DNA of 64,000 bases. Origin: Massilia sp. ST3. GTDB taxonomy: Bacteria; Pseudomonadota; Gammaproteobacteria; Burkholderiales; Burkholderiaceae_D. Both the position numbers and the translations under genes were made by a program. The notes under the pieces are model-generated. The model ran no database searches and was not told the DNA's origin. It saw only the letters and a program-made list of their open reading frames with translations. Below are positions 44,008-53,736 of the stretch, one piece after another (the first letter of the stretch is position 1; every line of letters starts with the position of its first letter). The stretch lies in contig NZ_JAGPWC010000007.1 in assembly GCF_018119405.1 (NCBI RefSeq), forward strand, positions 37,623 to 101,622, read 5' to 3'.

Positions 44008-45717
44008 ATGACCCGACACGACCCCACACTCCTGCACCGCGGCCTGCTCGCCGTGCGCCGCAATACCATCCGCCGCCTGTTGAGCTCCGTGTTCGGGATC
44101 GAACACCTGCGCGAGGGACAGCAGCGCGTCATCGACAGCGTCCTCGACGGCAAGGACACCCTGGCCATCATGCCCACCGGCGGCGGCAAGTCGCTGTGCT
44201 ACCAGATCCCGGCCAAGATGCTCAAGGGGATCACGATTGTCGTCTCCCCCTTGATCTCGCTCATGAAGGACCAGCTGGAGAAGCTGGAAGAGCTGGGCAT
44301 TCGCTCGGTCCAGGTCAACAGCAGCCTGAGCGCCGCGGAAGAGGAGGGCGCCATCGAAGCCATCGCCACCGAAGCCTGCGAGATCGTGTTCTGCACCCCC
44401 GAGCGCCTGGTCTCGCCCGAGTTCATCGCGGTGCTGCGCAAGGTCACGCTCGACATCGTCGTCATCGACGAGGCCCATTGCATCTCGCAGTGGGGGCACG
44501 ACTTCCGCCCCGCCTACATCGGCCTCGGGGCCGCCATCGAGGCGCTGGGCCGGCCGCCGGTGCTGGCGCTGACCGCCACCGCCACCGACGAGGTGATCGA
44601 GGACATCGGCAAGCAGCTGAACCGGCCCAGGATCAATGTCATCAACACCGGCATCTACCGCCCGAACCTGCACTACCGCGTGGTCCAGGTGACGAATGCT
44701 CAGGAGAAATATTCGGAAGCCCTGCGGCTGGTGCGCGAGACGGCGGGCGTGGGCATCGTCTACGCCGCCACCGTCAAGGCGGCCGAAGAGATGCTCGAGG
44801 TGCTGGAACAGGCGGGCGAATCGGTCACCATCTACCACGGCAAGCTGCCGAGCGCCGAGCGCAAGCTGAACCAGGACCTGTTCATGAACGGCGGGCGGCG
44901 CGTGATGGTCGCCACCAATGCCTTCGGCATGGGGATCGACAAGAGCGACACCCGCTTCGTGATCCACCTGCAGATCCCGGCCAACCTCGAATCCTATTAC
45001 CAGGAGTCGGGCCGCGCCGGGCGCGACGGGCGGGATGCCGAATGCACCCTGCTGTTCCTGCAGGACGACAAGCGCATCCAGCAGTTCTTCCTGGTGAAGC
45101 ATTATCCGAGCGCCGAGGAACTGCGCGCGATCTACGAAGCGGTGCGTATGCTGGCCGAGGACGGGCCGGTGACGGCCGACCGCATCGAGGCCCAGCTGGA
45201 CGAGATCAGCGAGGCGAACATCAAGGTCTGCCTCAAGCTGCTCAAGGACGGCAAGCTGCTGCGCCAGAACCGCAAGCTGGAGTACGCCCTCACCGCGACC
45301 GAGCCGCGCAGCGGCAGCTTCGACGGCCTGGCCCAGGTCTATGTCCAGAAGCAGGAACGCGATCGCGAAGCGCTCGACCAGATGGTAGGCTATGCGGTAA
45401 GCGGTTTTTGCCGCTGGAAGTTGCTTCTCGACTATTTCGGCGATGAAGTCGAAGGTTTCGAGCAGTGCTGCCGCTGCGACAACTGCCTGAATCCGCCGGC
45501 GCTCGCGCTCACGGAAGACATCGTCATCCGCGACGACGAGTTCGACCGCGAGCCCGAGCCGGAACCCAGCGGGCCGCAGTTCGACGTGGGCGGGCGCGCG
45601 AAAGCGCCGAAGTATGGCGAAGGCGTGGTGGTCGCCGTGGCCGGCGACCAGGTGACATTGGCATTCCCGGACCAGGAAAGCCGTACCTTCCTGGCTGATT
45701 TTCTGGAACCGGCCTGA
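44008..45717 (+). CDS. recQ: RecQ-family ATP-dependent DNA helicase
   Basis: This 569-residue 3'-5' helicase unwinds recombination and repair intermediates. Motif I is PTGGGKSLCYQIPA near residue 57, motif II is DEAHCISQWGHDFRP near 155, and motif VI is QESGRAGRDGRDAE near 332. The zinc-binding region CRWKLLLDYFGDE with CCRCDNC follows at about 470-492. No HRDC domain is seen. The tail (~495-569) is acidic and ends in a short barrel-like region, KYGEGVVVAVAGDQVTLAF. Sixteen bases separate it from the ligase-associated exonuclease, so it probably heads a five-gene repair operon. Confidence 0.9.
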   Translation: MTRHDPTLLHRGLLAVRRNTIRRLLSSVFGIEHLREGQQRVIDSVLDGKDTLAIMPTGGGKSLCYQIPAKMLKGITIVVSPLISLMKDQLEKLEELGIRSVQVNSSLSAAEEEGAIEAIATEACEIVFCTPERLVSPEFIAVLRKVTLDIVVIDEAHCISQWGHDFRPAYIGLGAAIEALGRPPVLALTATATDEVIEDIGKQLNRPRINVINTGIYRPNLHYRVVQVTNAQEKYSEALRLVRETAGVGIVYAATVKAAEEMLEVLEQAGESVTIYHGKLPSAERKLNQDLFMNGGRRVMVATNAFGMGIDKSDTRFVIHLQIPANLESYYQESGRAGRDGRDAECTLLFLQDDKRIQQFFLVKHYPSAEELRAIYEAVRMLAEDGPVTADRIEAQLDEISEANIKVCLKLLKDGKLLRQNRKLEYALTATEPRSGSFDGLAQVYVQKQERDREALDQMVGYAVSGFCRWKLLLDYFGDEVEGFEQCCRCDNCLNPPALALTEDIVIRDDEFDREPEPEPSGPQFDVGGRAKAPKYGEGVVVAVAGDQVTLAFPDQESRTFLADFLEPA

Positions 45718-45732
45718 CCGAGAAAGGAACGC

Positions 45733-46806
45733 ATGGGAGACATGGTCGTCGTTCGCAGGGAAGGACTGTATTGCGTTCCGGGCCAGTTCTACATCGACCC
45801 ATGGCGGCCGGTCGACCGCGCCGTGATCACCCACGCCCACGGCGACCATGCGCGCTATGGGCACGGCCACTACCTGGCGGCGGCCTCCGGCGTGGGCGTG
45901 CTCAGGTCGCGCCTGGGCGACATCACGGTCGACGGGCTGGAATACGGCGAGCGCATCACCCATAACGGCGTCACCATCTCCCTGCACCCCGCCGGCCACG
46001 TGCTGGGCTCGGCCCAGGTGCGCATGGAATGCGGCGGCGAAGTCTGGGTCGCCTCGGGCGACTACAAGGTGGGGCCGGACCCGACCTGCGCGCCCTTCGA
46101 GCCGGTGCGCTGCGACACCTTCATCACCGAATCGACCTTCGGCCTGCCGATCTACCGCTGGGAAACCGAAGAAACCATCATGGACGAGATCAACCGCTGG
46201 TGGCGCAAGAACGCCGACGAAGGCCGCTGCAGCGTGGTCTTCGCCTACGCCTTCGGCAAGGCCCAGCGCATCCTGGCCGGGCTCGACCCGTCGATCGGTC
46301 CGATCGTCTGCCACGGCGCGGTCGAACCGCTCAACAAGGTCTACCGCGCGGAAGGCGTCGACCTGCCGCCGACGCTCATGGTCAGCGAAGTGGACAAGGC
46401 CGCGCTGCGGCGCGCGCTGGTGGTGGCACCGCCATCCGCCAGCGGCTCGCCCTGGATGAAGCGCTTCGGCGACTACAGCGATGCCTTCGCCAGCGGCTGG
46501 ATGCTGCTGCGCGGCGCTCGCCGGCGGCGCGGCGTGGACCGCGGCTTCGTGCTGTCCGACCATGCCGACTGGCCCGGCCTGATGAGCGCCATCAAGGCGA
46601 CCGAGGCGGAGCAGGTGATCGTCACCCACGGTTCGATTCCGACCATGGTGCGCTGGCTGTGCCAGAACGGGCTGGACGCCAAGGGCTTTAATACCGAGTA
46701 CGGCGACGAGGAAGAGGACGAAGCGACGCCGCCTCCCGGCGCGGCGGCCCATAAGGAAACTGCGAAGGAAGCGAAGGAGGACGGGGGAGGCGAAGCCGAT
46801 GCGTGA
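45733..46806 (+). CDS. ligase-associated DNA exonuclease (metallo-beta-lactamase/beta-CASP)
   Basis: This 357-residue nuclease of the beta-CASP fold is known from four-gene clusters with an ATP-dependent ligase, an Lhr-type helicase and a metallophosphoesterase. The metal site THAHGDHARYGHGHY (HxHxDH) is near residue 37, followed by HPAGHVLGSAQV near 77, WVASGDYKVGPD near 99 and the later LSDHADWPG. The C-terminal 30 residues are acidic and Ala/Lys-rich. Its stop overlaps the ligase start by eight bases. End polarity and metal are not inferred from sequence. Confidence 0.9.
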   Translation: MGDMVVVRREGLYCVPGQFYIDPWRPVDRAVITHAHGDHARYGHGHYLAAASGVGVLRSRLGDITVDGLEYGERITHNGVTISLHPAGHVLGSAQVRMECGGEVWVASGDYKVGPDPTCAPFEPVRCDTFITESTFGLPIYRWETEETIMDEINRWWRKNADEGRCSVVFAYAFGKAQRILAGLDPSIGPIVCHGAVEPLNKVYRAEGVDLPPTLMVSEVDKAALRRALVVAPPSASGSPWMKRFGDYSDAFASGWMLLRGARRRRGVDRGFVLSDHADWPGLMSAIKATEAEQVIVTHGSIPTMVRWLCQNGLDAKGFNTEYGDEEEDEATPPPGAAAHKETAKEAKEDGGGEADA

Positions 46807-48433
46807 ATTCGCCCGCCTGTACGCCGACCTCGACGAGACCACCTCCACCACCCGCAAGCTGGACGCCCTGCAGCAGTATTTTTCGCGCGCCACGCCGGAA
46901 AACGCCGCCTGGGCGGTGTACTTCCTGGCCGGCGGCAAGCCGCGCCAGGCCGTGCCGACCAAGCTGCTGCGCCAGTTCGCCATCGAGTACGCGGCGCTCG
47001 ACGACTGGCTGTTCGACGAGTCGTACCACGCGGTGGGCGACTTCGCCGAAACCATCGCCCACATCTTGCCGGCGCCGACCAGGCAGTCCGACATCGGCCT
47101 GGCCGAATGGATGGAGCAGCGCATCGCGCCCCTGCGCGGCGCCGACCCCAGCCGCATCCGCGAAGCCCTGTTCAGCTACTGGGATGAACTGGACTGGCGC
47201 GAGCGCTTCCTGCTGATCAAGCTGATCGGCGGAGGCTTCCGCGTGGGCGTGTCGCGCCTCCTGGTGACGCGCGCCCTGGCCGCCATCGCGGCGGTGGACA
47301 GCAAGCTGATCGCCCAGCGCCTGATGGGCTGGACCGACGGCCGCGTGCAGCCTACCGCCGCCGGCTTCCTCAGCCTGATCGCGGAACAGACCGACGCCGA
47401 ACACCAGCTGCGCGGCGGCCAGCCCTATCCCTTCTTCCTGGCCCACCAGTTGCAGGGCGAGCCCGCGACGCTGGGCGAAGTCGACGACTGGCTGGTGGAG
47501 TGGAAGTACGACGGCATCCGCGCCCAGCTGGTGCGGCGCGGCGGCCAGAGCTACCTGTGGTCGCGCGGCGAGGACCTGATCACCGAACGCTTTCCGGAGC
47601 TGGCGGCGGTGCGCCTGCCGGAAGGGACGGTGCTGGACGGCGAAGTGCTGATCTGGCAGCCGGGTTCCGACGCGCCCGCGCCCTTCGCCGACCTGCAGAA
47701 ACGCATCGGCCGCAAGACCTTGTCCGCCAAGCTGCTGGCCGAACTGCCTGCGGTGCTGTGCTGCTACGACTTGCTCGAGCTGGACGGCGTCGACCTGCGC
47801 GGCCTGCCGCAGCATGAACGCCGCGCGCTGCTCGAGACCGAGGTGGCAAAGGCGGAGCAGCCGCAGCTGCGTCTGTCGCCGCTGGTCCACGCCGCCAGCT
47901 GGGAGCAGCTGGCGGCGCTGCGCTCTGCCTCGCGCGAGCGCTGCGTGGAAGGCATGATGCTCAAGGCGCGCGGGGCGCGCTACGGCGTGGGCCGCACCAA
48001 GGACGTGGGCACCTGGTGGAAGTGGAAGATCGATCCCTATACGGTGGACGCGGTGCTGCTGTATGCCCAGCCGGGCAGCGGCCGGCGCGCGTCGCTCTAC
48101 ACCGACTACACGTTCGCCGTGTGGGACGGGGAGGGCGAGGAGCGCCGCCTGGTGCCTTTCGCGAAAGCCTATTCCGGCTTGACGGACGCCGAGATCGCCC
48201 AGGTCGACAACGTGATCCGGCGTACGACCATTGAAAAGTTCGGCCCGGTGCGCTCGGTCAAGCCGACCATGGTGTTCGAGATCGGCTTCGAGGGCATCGC
48301 CCTGTCACCGCGGCACAAGGCGGGCATCGCGGTGCGCTTCCCGCGCATCCTGCGCCGGCGCGAGGACAAGCCGGTGGAGGAAGCCGACACCCTCGACATC
48401 CTGAAAGGCCTGCTGGCCGCGGCTGGCGGATGA
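46799..48433 (+). CDS. ATP-dependent DNA ligase (cluster-associated)
   Basis: This 544-residue ligase uses ATP, unlike the NAD-dependent LigA that replicates the chromosome. An N-terminal helical DNA-binding domain (~1-200) precedes the nucleotidyltransferase core with Lys236 in VEWKYDGIRAQL, then EGTVLDGEVL, CYDLLELDGVDL and EGMMLKARGARY. An OB-fold C-terminus ends near VRFPRILRRREDKP. The domain order resembles archaeal-type LigB-like enzymes. It is part of the exonuclease-ligase-helicase-phosphoesterase cluster implicated in DNA repair. Confidence 0.93.
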   Translation: MREFARLYADLDETTSTTRKLDALQQYFSRATPENAAWAVYFLAGGKPRQAVPTKLLRQFAIEYAALDDWLFDESYHAVGDFAETIAHILPAPTRQSDIGLAEWMEQRIAPLRGADPSRIREALFSYWDELDWRERFLLIKLIGGGFRVGVSRLLVTRALAAIAAVDSKLIAQRLMGWTDGRVQPTAAGFLSLIAEQTDAEHQLRGGQPYPFFLAHQLQGEPATLGEVDDWLVEWKYDGIRAQLVRRGGQSYLWSRGEDLITERFPELAAVRLPEGTVLDGEVLIWQPGSDAPAPFADLQKRIGRKTLSAKLLAELPAVLCCYDLLELDGVDLRGLPQHERRALLETEVAKAEQPQLRLSPLVHAASWEQLAALRSASRERCVEGMMLKARGARYGVGRTKDVGTWWKWKIDPYTVDAVLLYAQPGSGRRASLYTDYTFAVWDGEGEERRLVPFAKAYSGLTDAEIAQVDNVIRRTTIEKFGPVRSVKPTMVFEIGFEGIALSPRHKAGIAVRFPRILRRREDKPVEEADTLDILKGLLAAAGG

Positions 48434-48440
48434 ACCGGCC

Positions 48441-50903
48441 ATGAGCGCCAACGAGGTGACCAAGCGCATGAAGGCGTGGTTCGCGGAGAAGGGCTGGAAG
48501 GCCTTTCCCTTCCAGCGCGCCGTCTGGGACGCGGCCCTGGCCGGCCACTCCGGCCTGCTGCACGCGAACACGGGCGCCGGCAAGACCTTCGCGGTCTGGT
48601 TCGCGGCCCTGCAGCGCGCGGGGCTGGAGACCGGCAAGCGCACGGCCGGCCTGCGGGTGCTGTGGATCACGCCGATGCGCGCGCTGGCCGCCGACACCCA
48701 GCGCGCACTCGAGGATTCCACCGCCGTGCTGCTGCCCGAATGGCGGGTCGGCGCGCGCACCGGCGACACCGGTTCCGCCGAGCGGGCGCGCCAGACGCGC
48801 AGCATGCCGGCGGCGCTGGTGACCACGCCCGAGAGCCTGTCGCTGATGCTGAGCCACGCGGCGGCCCAGGAGCAGTTTCGCCACCTCGACATGATCATCA
48901 TCGACGAGTGGCACGAACTGATGGGTAGCAAGCGCGGCGTGCAGGTGCAGCTGGCCCTGGCCCGGCTGCGCCGCTGGCGCCCGCAGCTGCTGGTCTGGGG
49001 CGTGTCCGCCACCATGGGCGACCTCGACCTGGCGCGCCAGGTGCTGCTGGGCGGTGACGACGGCGTGCTGGTCGAGGGCGACCAGCGCAAGAAGATCGTG
49101 GTCGACTGCCTGATCCCCGACCCGGTGTCGCGCTTTCCCTGGGGCGGCCACCTGGGCATGCAGATGCTGGGGCCCGTCATCAAGGAGATCGAGGGGCACG
49201 AGGCGACCCTGGTGTTCACGAATACCCGCGCCCAGTCCGAGATCTGGTACCAGAACATCCTGGAGGCGCGTCCCGACTGGGCCGGCGTGATCGCGCTGCA
49301 CCACGGCTCGCTCGACCGCGAGGTGCGCGAGTGGGTGGAGCTGGGCCTGAAGAACGGCGTGCTCAAGGCCGTGATCTGCACCGCCAGCCTGGATCTTGGC
49401 GTGGACTTTTTACCGGTCGAGCGCGTGCTGCAGGTGGGCAGCGCCAAGGGCATCGCGCGCCTGCTGCAGCGCGCGGGACGCAGCGGCCACGCGCCGGGAC
49501 GGGTTTCGCGCGTGACCCTGGTGCCGACCAACAGCCTCGAGCTGCTGGAAGCGGCCGGCGCCAAGAAGGCGGTGGCGGCGCGCCGTATCGAAGGCCGCTA
49601 CGTGCCGAACAAGCCTTTCGACGTGCTGGTGCAGCACCTGGTGACGGTGGCGCTGGGCGGCGGCTTCGAGTCGCGCGCGCTGCACGAGGAGGTGAAGCAG
49701 GCCTGGTCCTACCGCAACCTGACCGAAGAGGAATGGCAGTGGGCGCTGGACTTCGTCGCGCGCGGCGGCCAGAGCCTGACCGTGTACCCGGAATACCGGC
49801 GCGTGCTGCCGGACGAGGAGGGCGTGTACCGCGTGCCGGACGCCACGATCGGACGGCGCCACCGGATGGGGATCGGCACCATCGTGTCCGACTCCAGCAT
49901 CCAGGTGAAGTACATGAGCGGCGGGCGGATCGGCAGCGTCGAGGAATCCTTCGCCGCCCGGCTGAAACCGGGCGACCACTTCCTGTTCGGCGGGCGCATC
50001 CTGGAATTCGTGCGGGTGCACGAGATGACGGCCTTCGTGAAGCGCGCCACCGGCAAGCGCGGGGCCATCACGCGCTGGCAGGGCGTCAAGCTGCCGATGT
50101 CGGCCGAACTGGCGAACGCCGCGCTGGCCGAGCTGCGCCTGGCCTCGCAAGGCGTCTACGAGGGACCGGAGATGAAGGCGCTGCGCCCGCTGATCGAAAT
50201 CCAGGAGCGCTGGTCGGCGCTACCCACGCCCGAAGTCCTGGTCATCGAACACATGAAGAGCCGCGAAGGCTGGCACGTGTTCGTCTATCCCTTCGGCGGG
50301 CGCGCCGTGCACATGGGCCTGGCCTCGCTGTTCGCCTGGCGCATCGCGCGCACGCGGCCGATCACCTTCTCGATCGCCGTCAACGACTACGGCTTCGAGC
50401 TGCTGGCGCCCGAACCCGTGGACTGGGACGCGGTGTTCGCGGGCGAGACCGGGGCCGAGGTCGCCCTGTTCGACACGGCGACCCTGCTGGAGGACGTGCT
50501 GGAAAGCCTGAACGCGACCCAGCTGAGCCAGCAGCGCTTCCGCGAGGTGGCGCGCATCGCGGGCCTGGTGTTCTCGGGCTATCCGGGCCAGCCGAAGTCG
50601 GCGCGCCAGCTGCAGGCATCGAGTTCGCTGTTCTTCGAGGTGTTCCGCAAGCACGACGCCGGCAACCTGCTGCTCACCCAGGCCCAGCGCGAGGTGATGG
50701 AGCAGGAACTGGAGCTGACCCGCCTGCGCGACACCCTCAACGGCCTGCACGCGCGCCGCATCGTGCTGTGCGGCGTGAAGCGCGCCACGCCGTTCGGGTT
50801 TACCCTGATGGTGGAGCGCTACCGCGAGAAGGTCAGCAGCGAGAAGCTGTCCGACCGGGTGGCGCGCATGGTGCGCGAACTGGAGAAGGCGGCGGCGGCA
50901 TGA
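48441..50903 (+). CDS. ligase-associated DEXH-box helicase (Lhr-core type)
   Basis: This 820-residue helicase has motif I ANTGAGKTFAVW near residue 38, the DEWH box IIIDEWHELMGSKRG near 152, and motif VI-type LLQRAGRSGHAPGR near 344. The remainder holds the winged-helix and Lhr-specific domain that follows the motor in Lhr-core proteins (~810 residues), without the long C-terminal extension of full Lhr. It should translocate 3' to 5' on single-stranded DNA. The next gene overlaps in an ATGA junction. Confidence 0.92.
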   Translation: MSANEVTKRMKAWFAEKGWKAFPFQRAVWDAALAGHSGLLHANTGAGKTFAVWFAALQRAGLETGKRTAGLRVLWITPMRALAADTQRALEDSTAVLLPEWRVGARTGDTGSAERARQTRSMPAALVTTPESLSLMLSHAAAQEQFRHLDMIIIDEWHELMGSKRGVQVQLALARLRRWRPQLLVWGVSATMGDLDLARQVLLGGDDGVLVEGDQRKKIVVDCLIPDPVSRFPWGGHLGMQMLGPVIKEIEGHEATLVFTNTRAQSEIWYQNILEARPDWAGVIALHHGSLDREVREWVELGLKNGVLKAVICTASLDLGVDFLPVERVLQVGSAKGIARLLQRAGRSGHAPGRVSRVTLVPTNSLELLEAAGAKKAVAARRIEGRYVPNKPFDVLVQHLVTVALGGGFESRALHEEVKQAWSYRNLTEEEWQWALDFVARGGQSLTVYPEYRRVLPDEEGVYRVPDATIGRRHRMGIGTIVSDSSIQVKYMSGGRIGSVEESFAARLKPGDHFLFGGRILEFVRVHEMTAFVKRATGKRGAITRWQGVKLPMSAELANAALAELRLASQGVYEGPEMKALRPLIEIQERWSALPTPEVLVIEHMKSREGWHVFVYPFGGRAVHMGLASLFAWRIARTRPITFSIAVNDYGFELLAPEPVDWDAVFAGETGAEVALFDTATLLEDVLESLNATQLSQQRFREVARIAGLVFSGYPGQPKSARQLQASSSLFFEVFRKHDAGNLLLTQAQREVMEQELELTRLRDTLNGLHARRIVLCGVKRATPFGFTLMVERYREKVSSEKLSDRVARMVRELEKAAAA

Positions 50904-51550
50904 GCGGTGCGATGGTGAAAGTCGGGGGCGAACAGCTGCTGCTATTGCCGGAGAAGGCGGTGTTCTGGCCGGCCGAGCGCATGCTGATCATCGCCGACAT
51001 CCACTTCGGCAAGGCGGCCGCCTTCCGCGCCCAGGGGGTGCCGGTGCCGCGCGGGACCACTTCGGAAAACCTGGCCGGGCTGGACTTCCTGGTCGCCGCC
51101 CATGGCACCCGCCACATCATGTTCCTGGGCGACTTCCTGCACGCGCGCGCCTCCCACGCCAGCTCCACCCAGCAGGCGATGCTGGCCTGGCGCCACCGCC
51201 AGTCTCACCTGGACCTGACCCTGGTGCGCGGCAACCACGACCTGCACGCGGGCGACCCGGCGGCGGCGCTCGACATCGCGCTGGTCGACGAGCCGTATAC
51301 CATCGGGCCGTTTGCGTTCTGCCATCACCCGGACATGGATGTGCCGGGCTACGCCTTGGCGGGGCACATCCACCCCGTCTATGTGCTGGCCACCCGCTCC
51401 GACGCGCTGCGCCTGCCTTGCTTCGTGGTCGGACGCGAGCGGATGATCCTGCCGTCCTTCGGTTCCTTTACCGGCGGGCATGCGATCCGGCCGGAGGCGG
51501 GCGACAGCATCTACGTCACTTCCGGCGAGGCCGTCCACAGCGTTCGATAG
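50900..51550 (+). CDS. ligase-associated calcineurin-like metallophosphoesterase (MPE)
   Basis: This 216-residue phosphoesterase completes the repair cluster. Its metal motifs are in order: IIADIHFGKAAAFR near residue 34, FLGDFLHAR near 76, VRGNHDLH near 113, and LAGHIHPVY near 157. Bacterial MPE enzymes of this cluster have been described as DNA endonuclease/phosphodiesterases. The start at 50900 overlaps the helicase stop; longer in-frame starts lie inside that gene. Confidence 0.92.
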   Translation: MSGAMVKVGGEQLLLLPEKAVFWPAERMLIIADIHFGKAAAFRAQGVPVPRGTTSENLAGLDFLVAAHGTRHIMFLGDFLHARASHASSTQQAMLAWRHRQSHLDLTLVRGNHDLHAGDPAAALDIALVDEPYTIGPFAFCHHPDMDVPGYALAGHIHPVYVLATRSDALRLPCFVVGRERMILPSFGSFTGGHAIRPEAGDSIYVTSGEAVHSVR

Positions 51551-51613
51551 CGTACCGACCCCTTTCATGCTCGGGCGTAAGGTCTCCAGGCATAGCCATC
51601 CTGGAGGTGAACC

Positions 51614-52702
51614 ATGCGATTCCGCACCCTGTTCTGTACCCTGGCGGCCGCGCTGCTGCCGTTCATGACGGTGGCGAGCGCACCCGCGCATGCCCAGCAG
51701 TATGAGCAAAACCGCAGCTATGGCCCGGTGATCAACGGCTTCAATGTCGAGGAAGTGGGGCGCCTGGCGCCGGGTGTGGAGCTGCATTTCGACCTGTATG
51801 GCAGCCCCGGCGGCACCGCCACCCTGCGCATCGACGGCGCCACCCGCAACGTGCACATGACCGAGGTCGAGCCGGGCCAGTACAGCGGCACCTACACCAT
51901 CGGCACCCACGACCGCATCCGGCCGGAGAGCGGCGTCACCGCCAACCTGCGCCTGGGCAACCAGGTGGCGACCAATGTGCTGGCCGAGTCGCTCCTGCGC
52001 AGCAACGCGCCGCGCCGCGAGAACCGCCGCGGCGAGCTGGCCAACCTGCCCCGCATCGACCGCTTCGAGGTGCAGGGCAGTCCCGACCTGGGCGCCGGCA
52101 ACGAGCTGCGCTTCACCGTGTTCGGCACCCCGGGCGCGCGGGTGGAAGTGGCGATCGACGGCGCGCGCGGCGTGTTCTTCCTGCCCGAGGTGAAGCAGGG
52201 CGAGTACAGCGCCGTGTACGTGGTGCGCAATACCGACCGCATCCTGACCAACAGCCGGGTCACCGCGACCATCCGCGCCGACGGCCGCTACTCGACCACG
52301 GTGCTGGGCCAGCCGCTGCTGGCGGCCGGCGGGCGCACGGCCGCGCCGCAGGAAACCCGCTACTGCACCAGCTGCGCGACCGTGGAGGCGGTGAACGTGA
52401 TCGAGGTCAGCGGCGACGGCAGCTACCTGGGCACCATCGGCGGGGCCGTGGTCGGCGGGCTGCTGGGCAACCAGGTGGGCAGCGGCAGCGGCCGCAAGGC
52501 GGCCTCGGTGGCCGGCGCCGTGGGCGGCGCGGTGGCAGGGCGCCAGCTGGAGCGGAACATGCGCAAGAGCCAGCGCTATGAGGTGGTGGTGCGGTATGCG
52601 AATAGCGGGGCGACGCAGGCGATCCAGTATGAGAATGATCCCGGGTTCAGGGTGGGGGATAGGGTCAGAGTGAATGGCGGGGTGTTGGCGCGGGATCAAT
52701 AA
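51614..52702 (+). CDS. exported glycine-zipper 2TM domain protein
   Basis: This 362-residue protein has a Sec signal peptide ending about APAHA (residue 27). It has two similar ~75-residue beta-rich segments (VINGFNVEEVGRLAPGVELHF... and RIDRFEVQGSPDLGAGNELRF..., each followed by a GEY/GQYSGTY- or SAVY-type strand), likely an internal duplication. The C-terminal third holds a glycine zipper, GTIGGAVVGGLLGNQVGSG, a Rickettsia 17 kDa surface-antigen-like domain that inserts in the envelope. A CTSCATVEAV segment at about 255 precedes the zipper. The function is unknown; envelope location is likely. Confidence 0.85.
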   Translation: MRFRTLFCTLAAALLPFMTVASAPAHAQQYEQNRSYGPVINGFNVEEVGRLAPGVELHFDLYGSPGGTATLRIDGATRNVHMTEVEPGQYSGTYTIGTHDRIRPESGVTANLRLGNQVATNVLAESLLRSNAPRRENRRGELANLPRIDRFEVQGSPDLGAGNELRFTVFGTPGARVEVAIDGARGVFFLPEVKQGEYSAVYVVRNTDRILTNSRVTATIRADGRYSTTVLGQPLLAAGGRTAAPQETRYCTSCATVEAVNVIEVSGDGSYLGTIGGAVVGGLLGNQVGSGSGRKAASVAGAVGGAVAGRQLERNMRKSQRYEVVVRYANSGATQAIQYENDPGFRVGDRVRVNGGVLARDQ

Positions 52703-52744
52703 TCGTGCGCACTTAGGCAAACTTGCTTTAAACACCTAGCCGCA

Positions 52745-52780
52745 AAACCGTCATCCCGGCCTTCGCCGGGATGACGTTGT
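52745..52780. repeat. repeat family B, single unit
   Basis: AACCGTCATCCCGGC is followed by CTTCGCCGGGATGACG, a hairpin 43 bases after the glycine-zipper gene, without a partner unit and without the CCCAAG outer arm. Confidence 0.75.
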
Positions 52781-52881
52781 TGTATGGTGGTGGATTGAGC
52801 GGTGGCGGCGGCTTCGGCAACGAAATCGGCTTTGCGGCTTTTACTTCGCTGCTCTTCTTTTGTATGCGCTCTTATTGGCCT

Positions 52882-53736
52882 CTACACCGTCGCCAACACC
52901 TGATCATCCCCCGGCTGCTCCAGCTCCGCCTTCTGCTTCGCCGCGCCCTTGGTCCGTGACCTCGACGGCGGCAAGCGGCGCAGGGTCTTGAGTGCGTCCG
53001 CATCCTTGATGCCGATCGTGCGCTGGTCTACGGTGATCAGGCCGATCTCGTTGAAGGCCGACAGGGTGCGGCTCACCGTTTCCAGGGTCAGCCCCAGGTA
53101 GCTGCCGATCTCGTGGCGGGTCATGCGCAGGTTGAACAGCTTGCTCGAATAGCCCATGGCGGCGAAGCGGTCGGCCAGGGACACCAGGAAGCGCGCCACA
53201 CGGGCTTCGGCGGAGAGGGCGCCCAGCATGCCGATCATGGTCTGCTCGCGCACCAGCTCGCGGCTCATCACGCCGTACATCATGTTCTCGAGCTCGTTGT
53301 GCACGCGGCCCAGGGCGGTCAGCTTCTTGAAGGGCAGCAGGATCAGGTCGCAGTCGGACAGAGCCACCGCCTCGGAGGCGTAGTGGCGGGTGTGGATGCC
53401 GTCGACCCCCAGCATGTCGCCTTTCATGGGGAAGCTCAGCACCTGCTCGTTGCCGAACTCGTCGATCAGCACCGTCTTGAGGAAACCGGAATTCACGATG
53501 TACAAGGTGTCGAAGGCCTGGCCGATGGTGTGCACGCGCTGGCCGGTCTTGAACTGGACGTGCTGGAACAGCAATTCTTCGGACGTGACCGACACGCTGG
53601 CCGGAATGCGGAGCAGGTCGCAGACTTCTTTCAGGTTGGACCAGAGACGTCCCTGGCGCTGGCGGCCCGCTTCCATCGGCGAATGCAGGGTCGGCTGGGT
53701 GGCATTGCGTTGTTCTGACATTGGCTGGGACTGCAT
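52882..53736 (-). CDS. Crp/Fnr-family transcriptional regulator
   Basis: This 284-residue regulator has a cyclic-nucleotide-binding-like beta barrel (~45-160, VHTIGQAFDTLYIVNSGFLKT) and a C-terminal helix-turn-helix, EIGSYLGLTLETVSRTLSAF, with the Glu-x-x-Ser-Arg recognition pattern of FNR, so TTGAT-N4-ATCAA-type sites are expected. The Cys cluster that binds the FNR iron-sulfur centre is absent: only two Cys are seen, far apart. Another signal such as redox, nitric oxide or none is therefore likely. The start at 53736 follows GGAG by six bases; a longer frame begins 15 codons earlier without a ribosome site. A matching box precedes uspA. Confidence 0.88.
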   Translation of the reverse strand: MQSQPMSEQRNATQPTLHSPMEAGRQRQGRLWSNLKEVCDLLRIPASVSVTSEELLFQHVQFKTGQRVHTIGQAFDTLYIVNSGFLKTVLIDEFGNEQVLSFPMKGDMLGVDGIHTRHYASEAVALSDCDLILLPFKKLTALGRVHNELENMMYGVMSRELVREQTMIGMLGALSAEARVARFLVSLADRFAAMGYSSKLFNLRMTRHEIGSYLGLTLETVSRTLSAFNEIGLITVDQRTIGIKDADALKTLRRLPPSRSRTKGAAKQKAELEQPGDDQVLATV

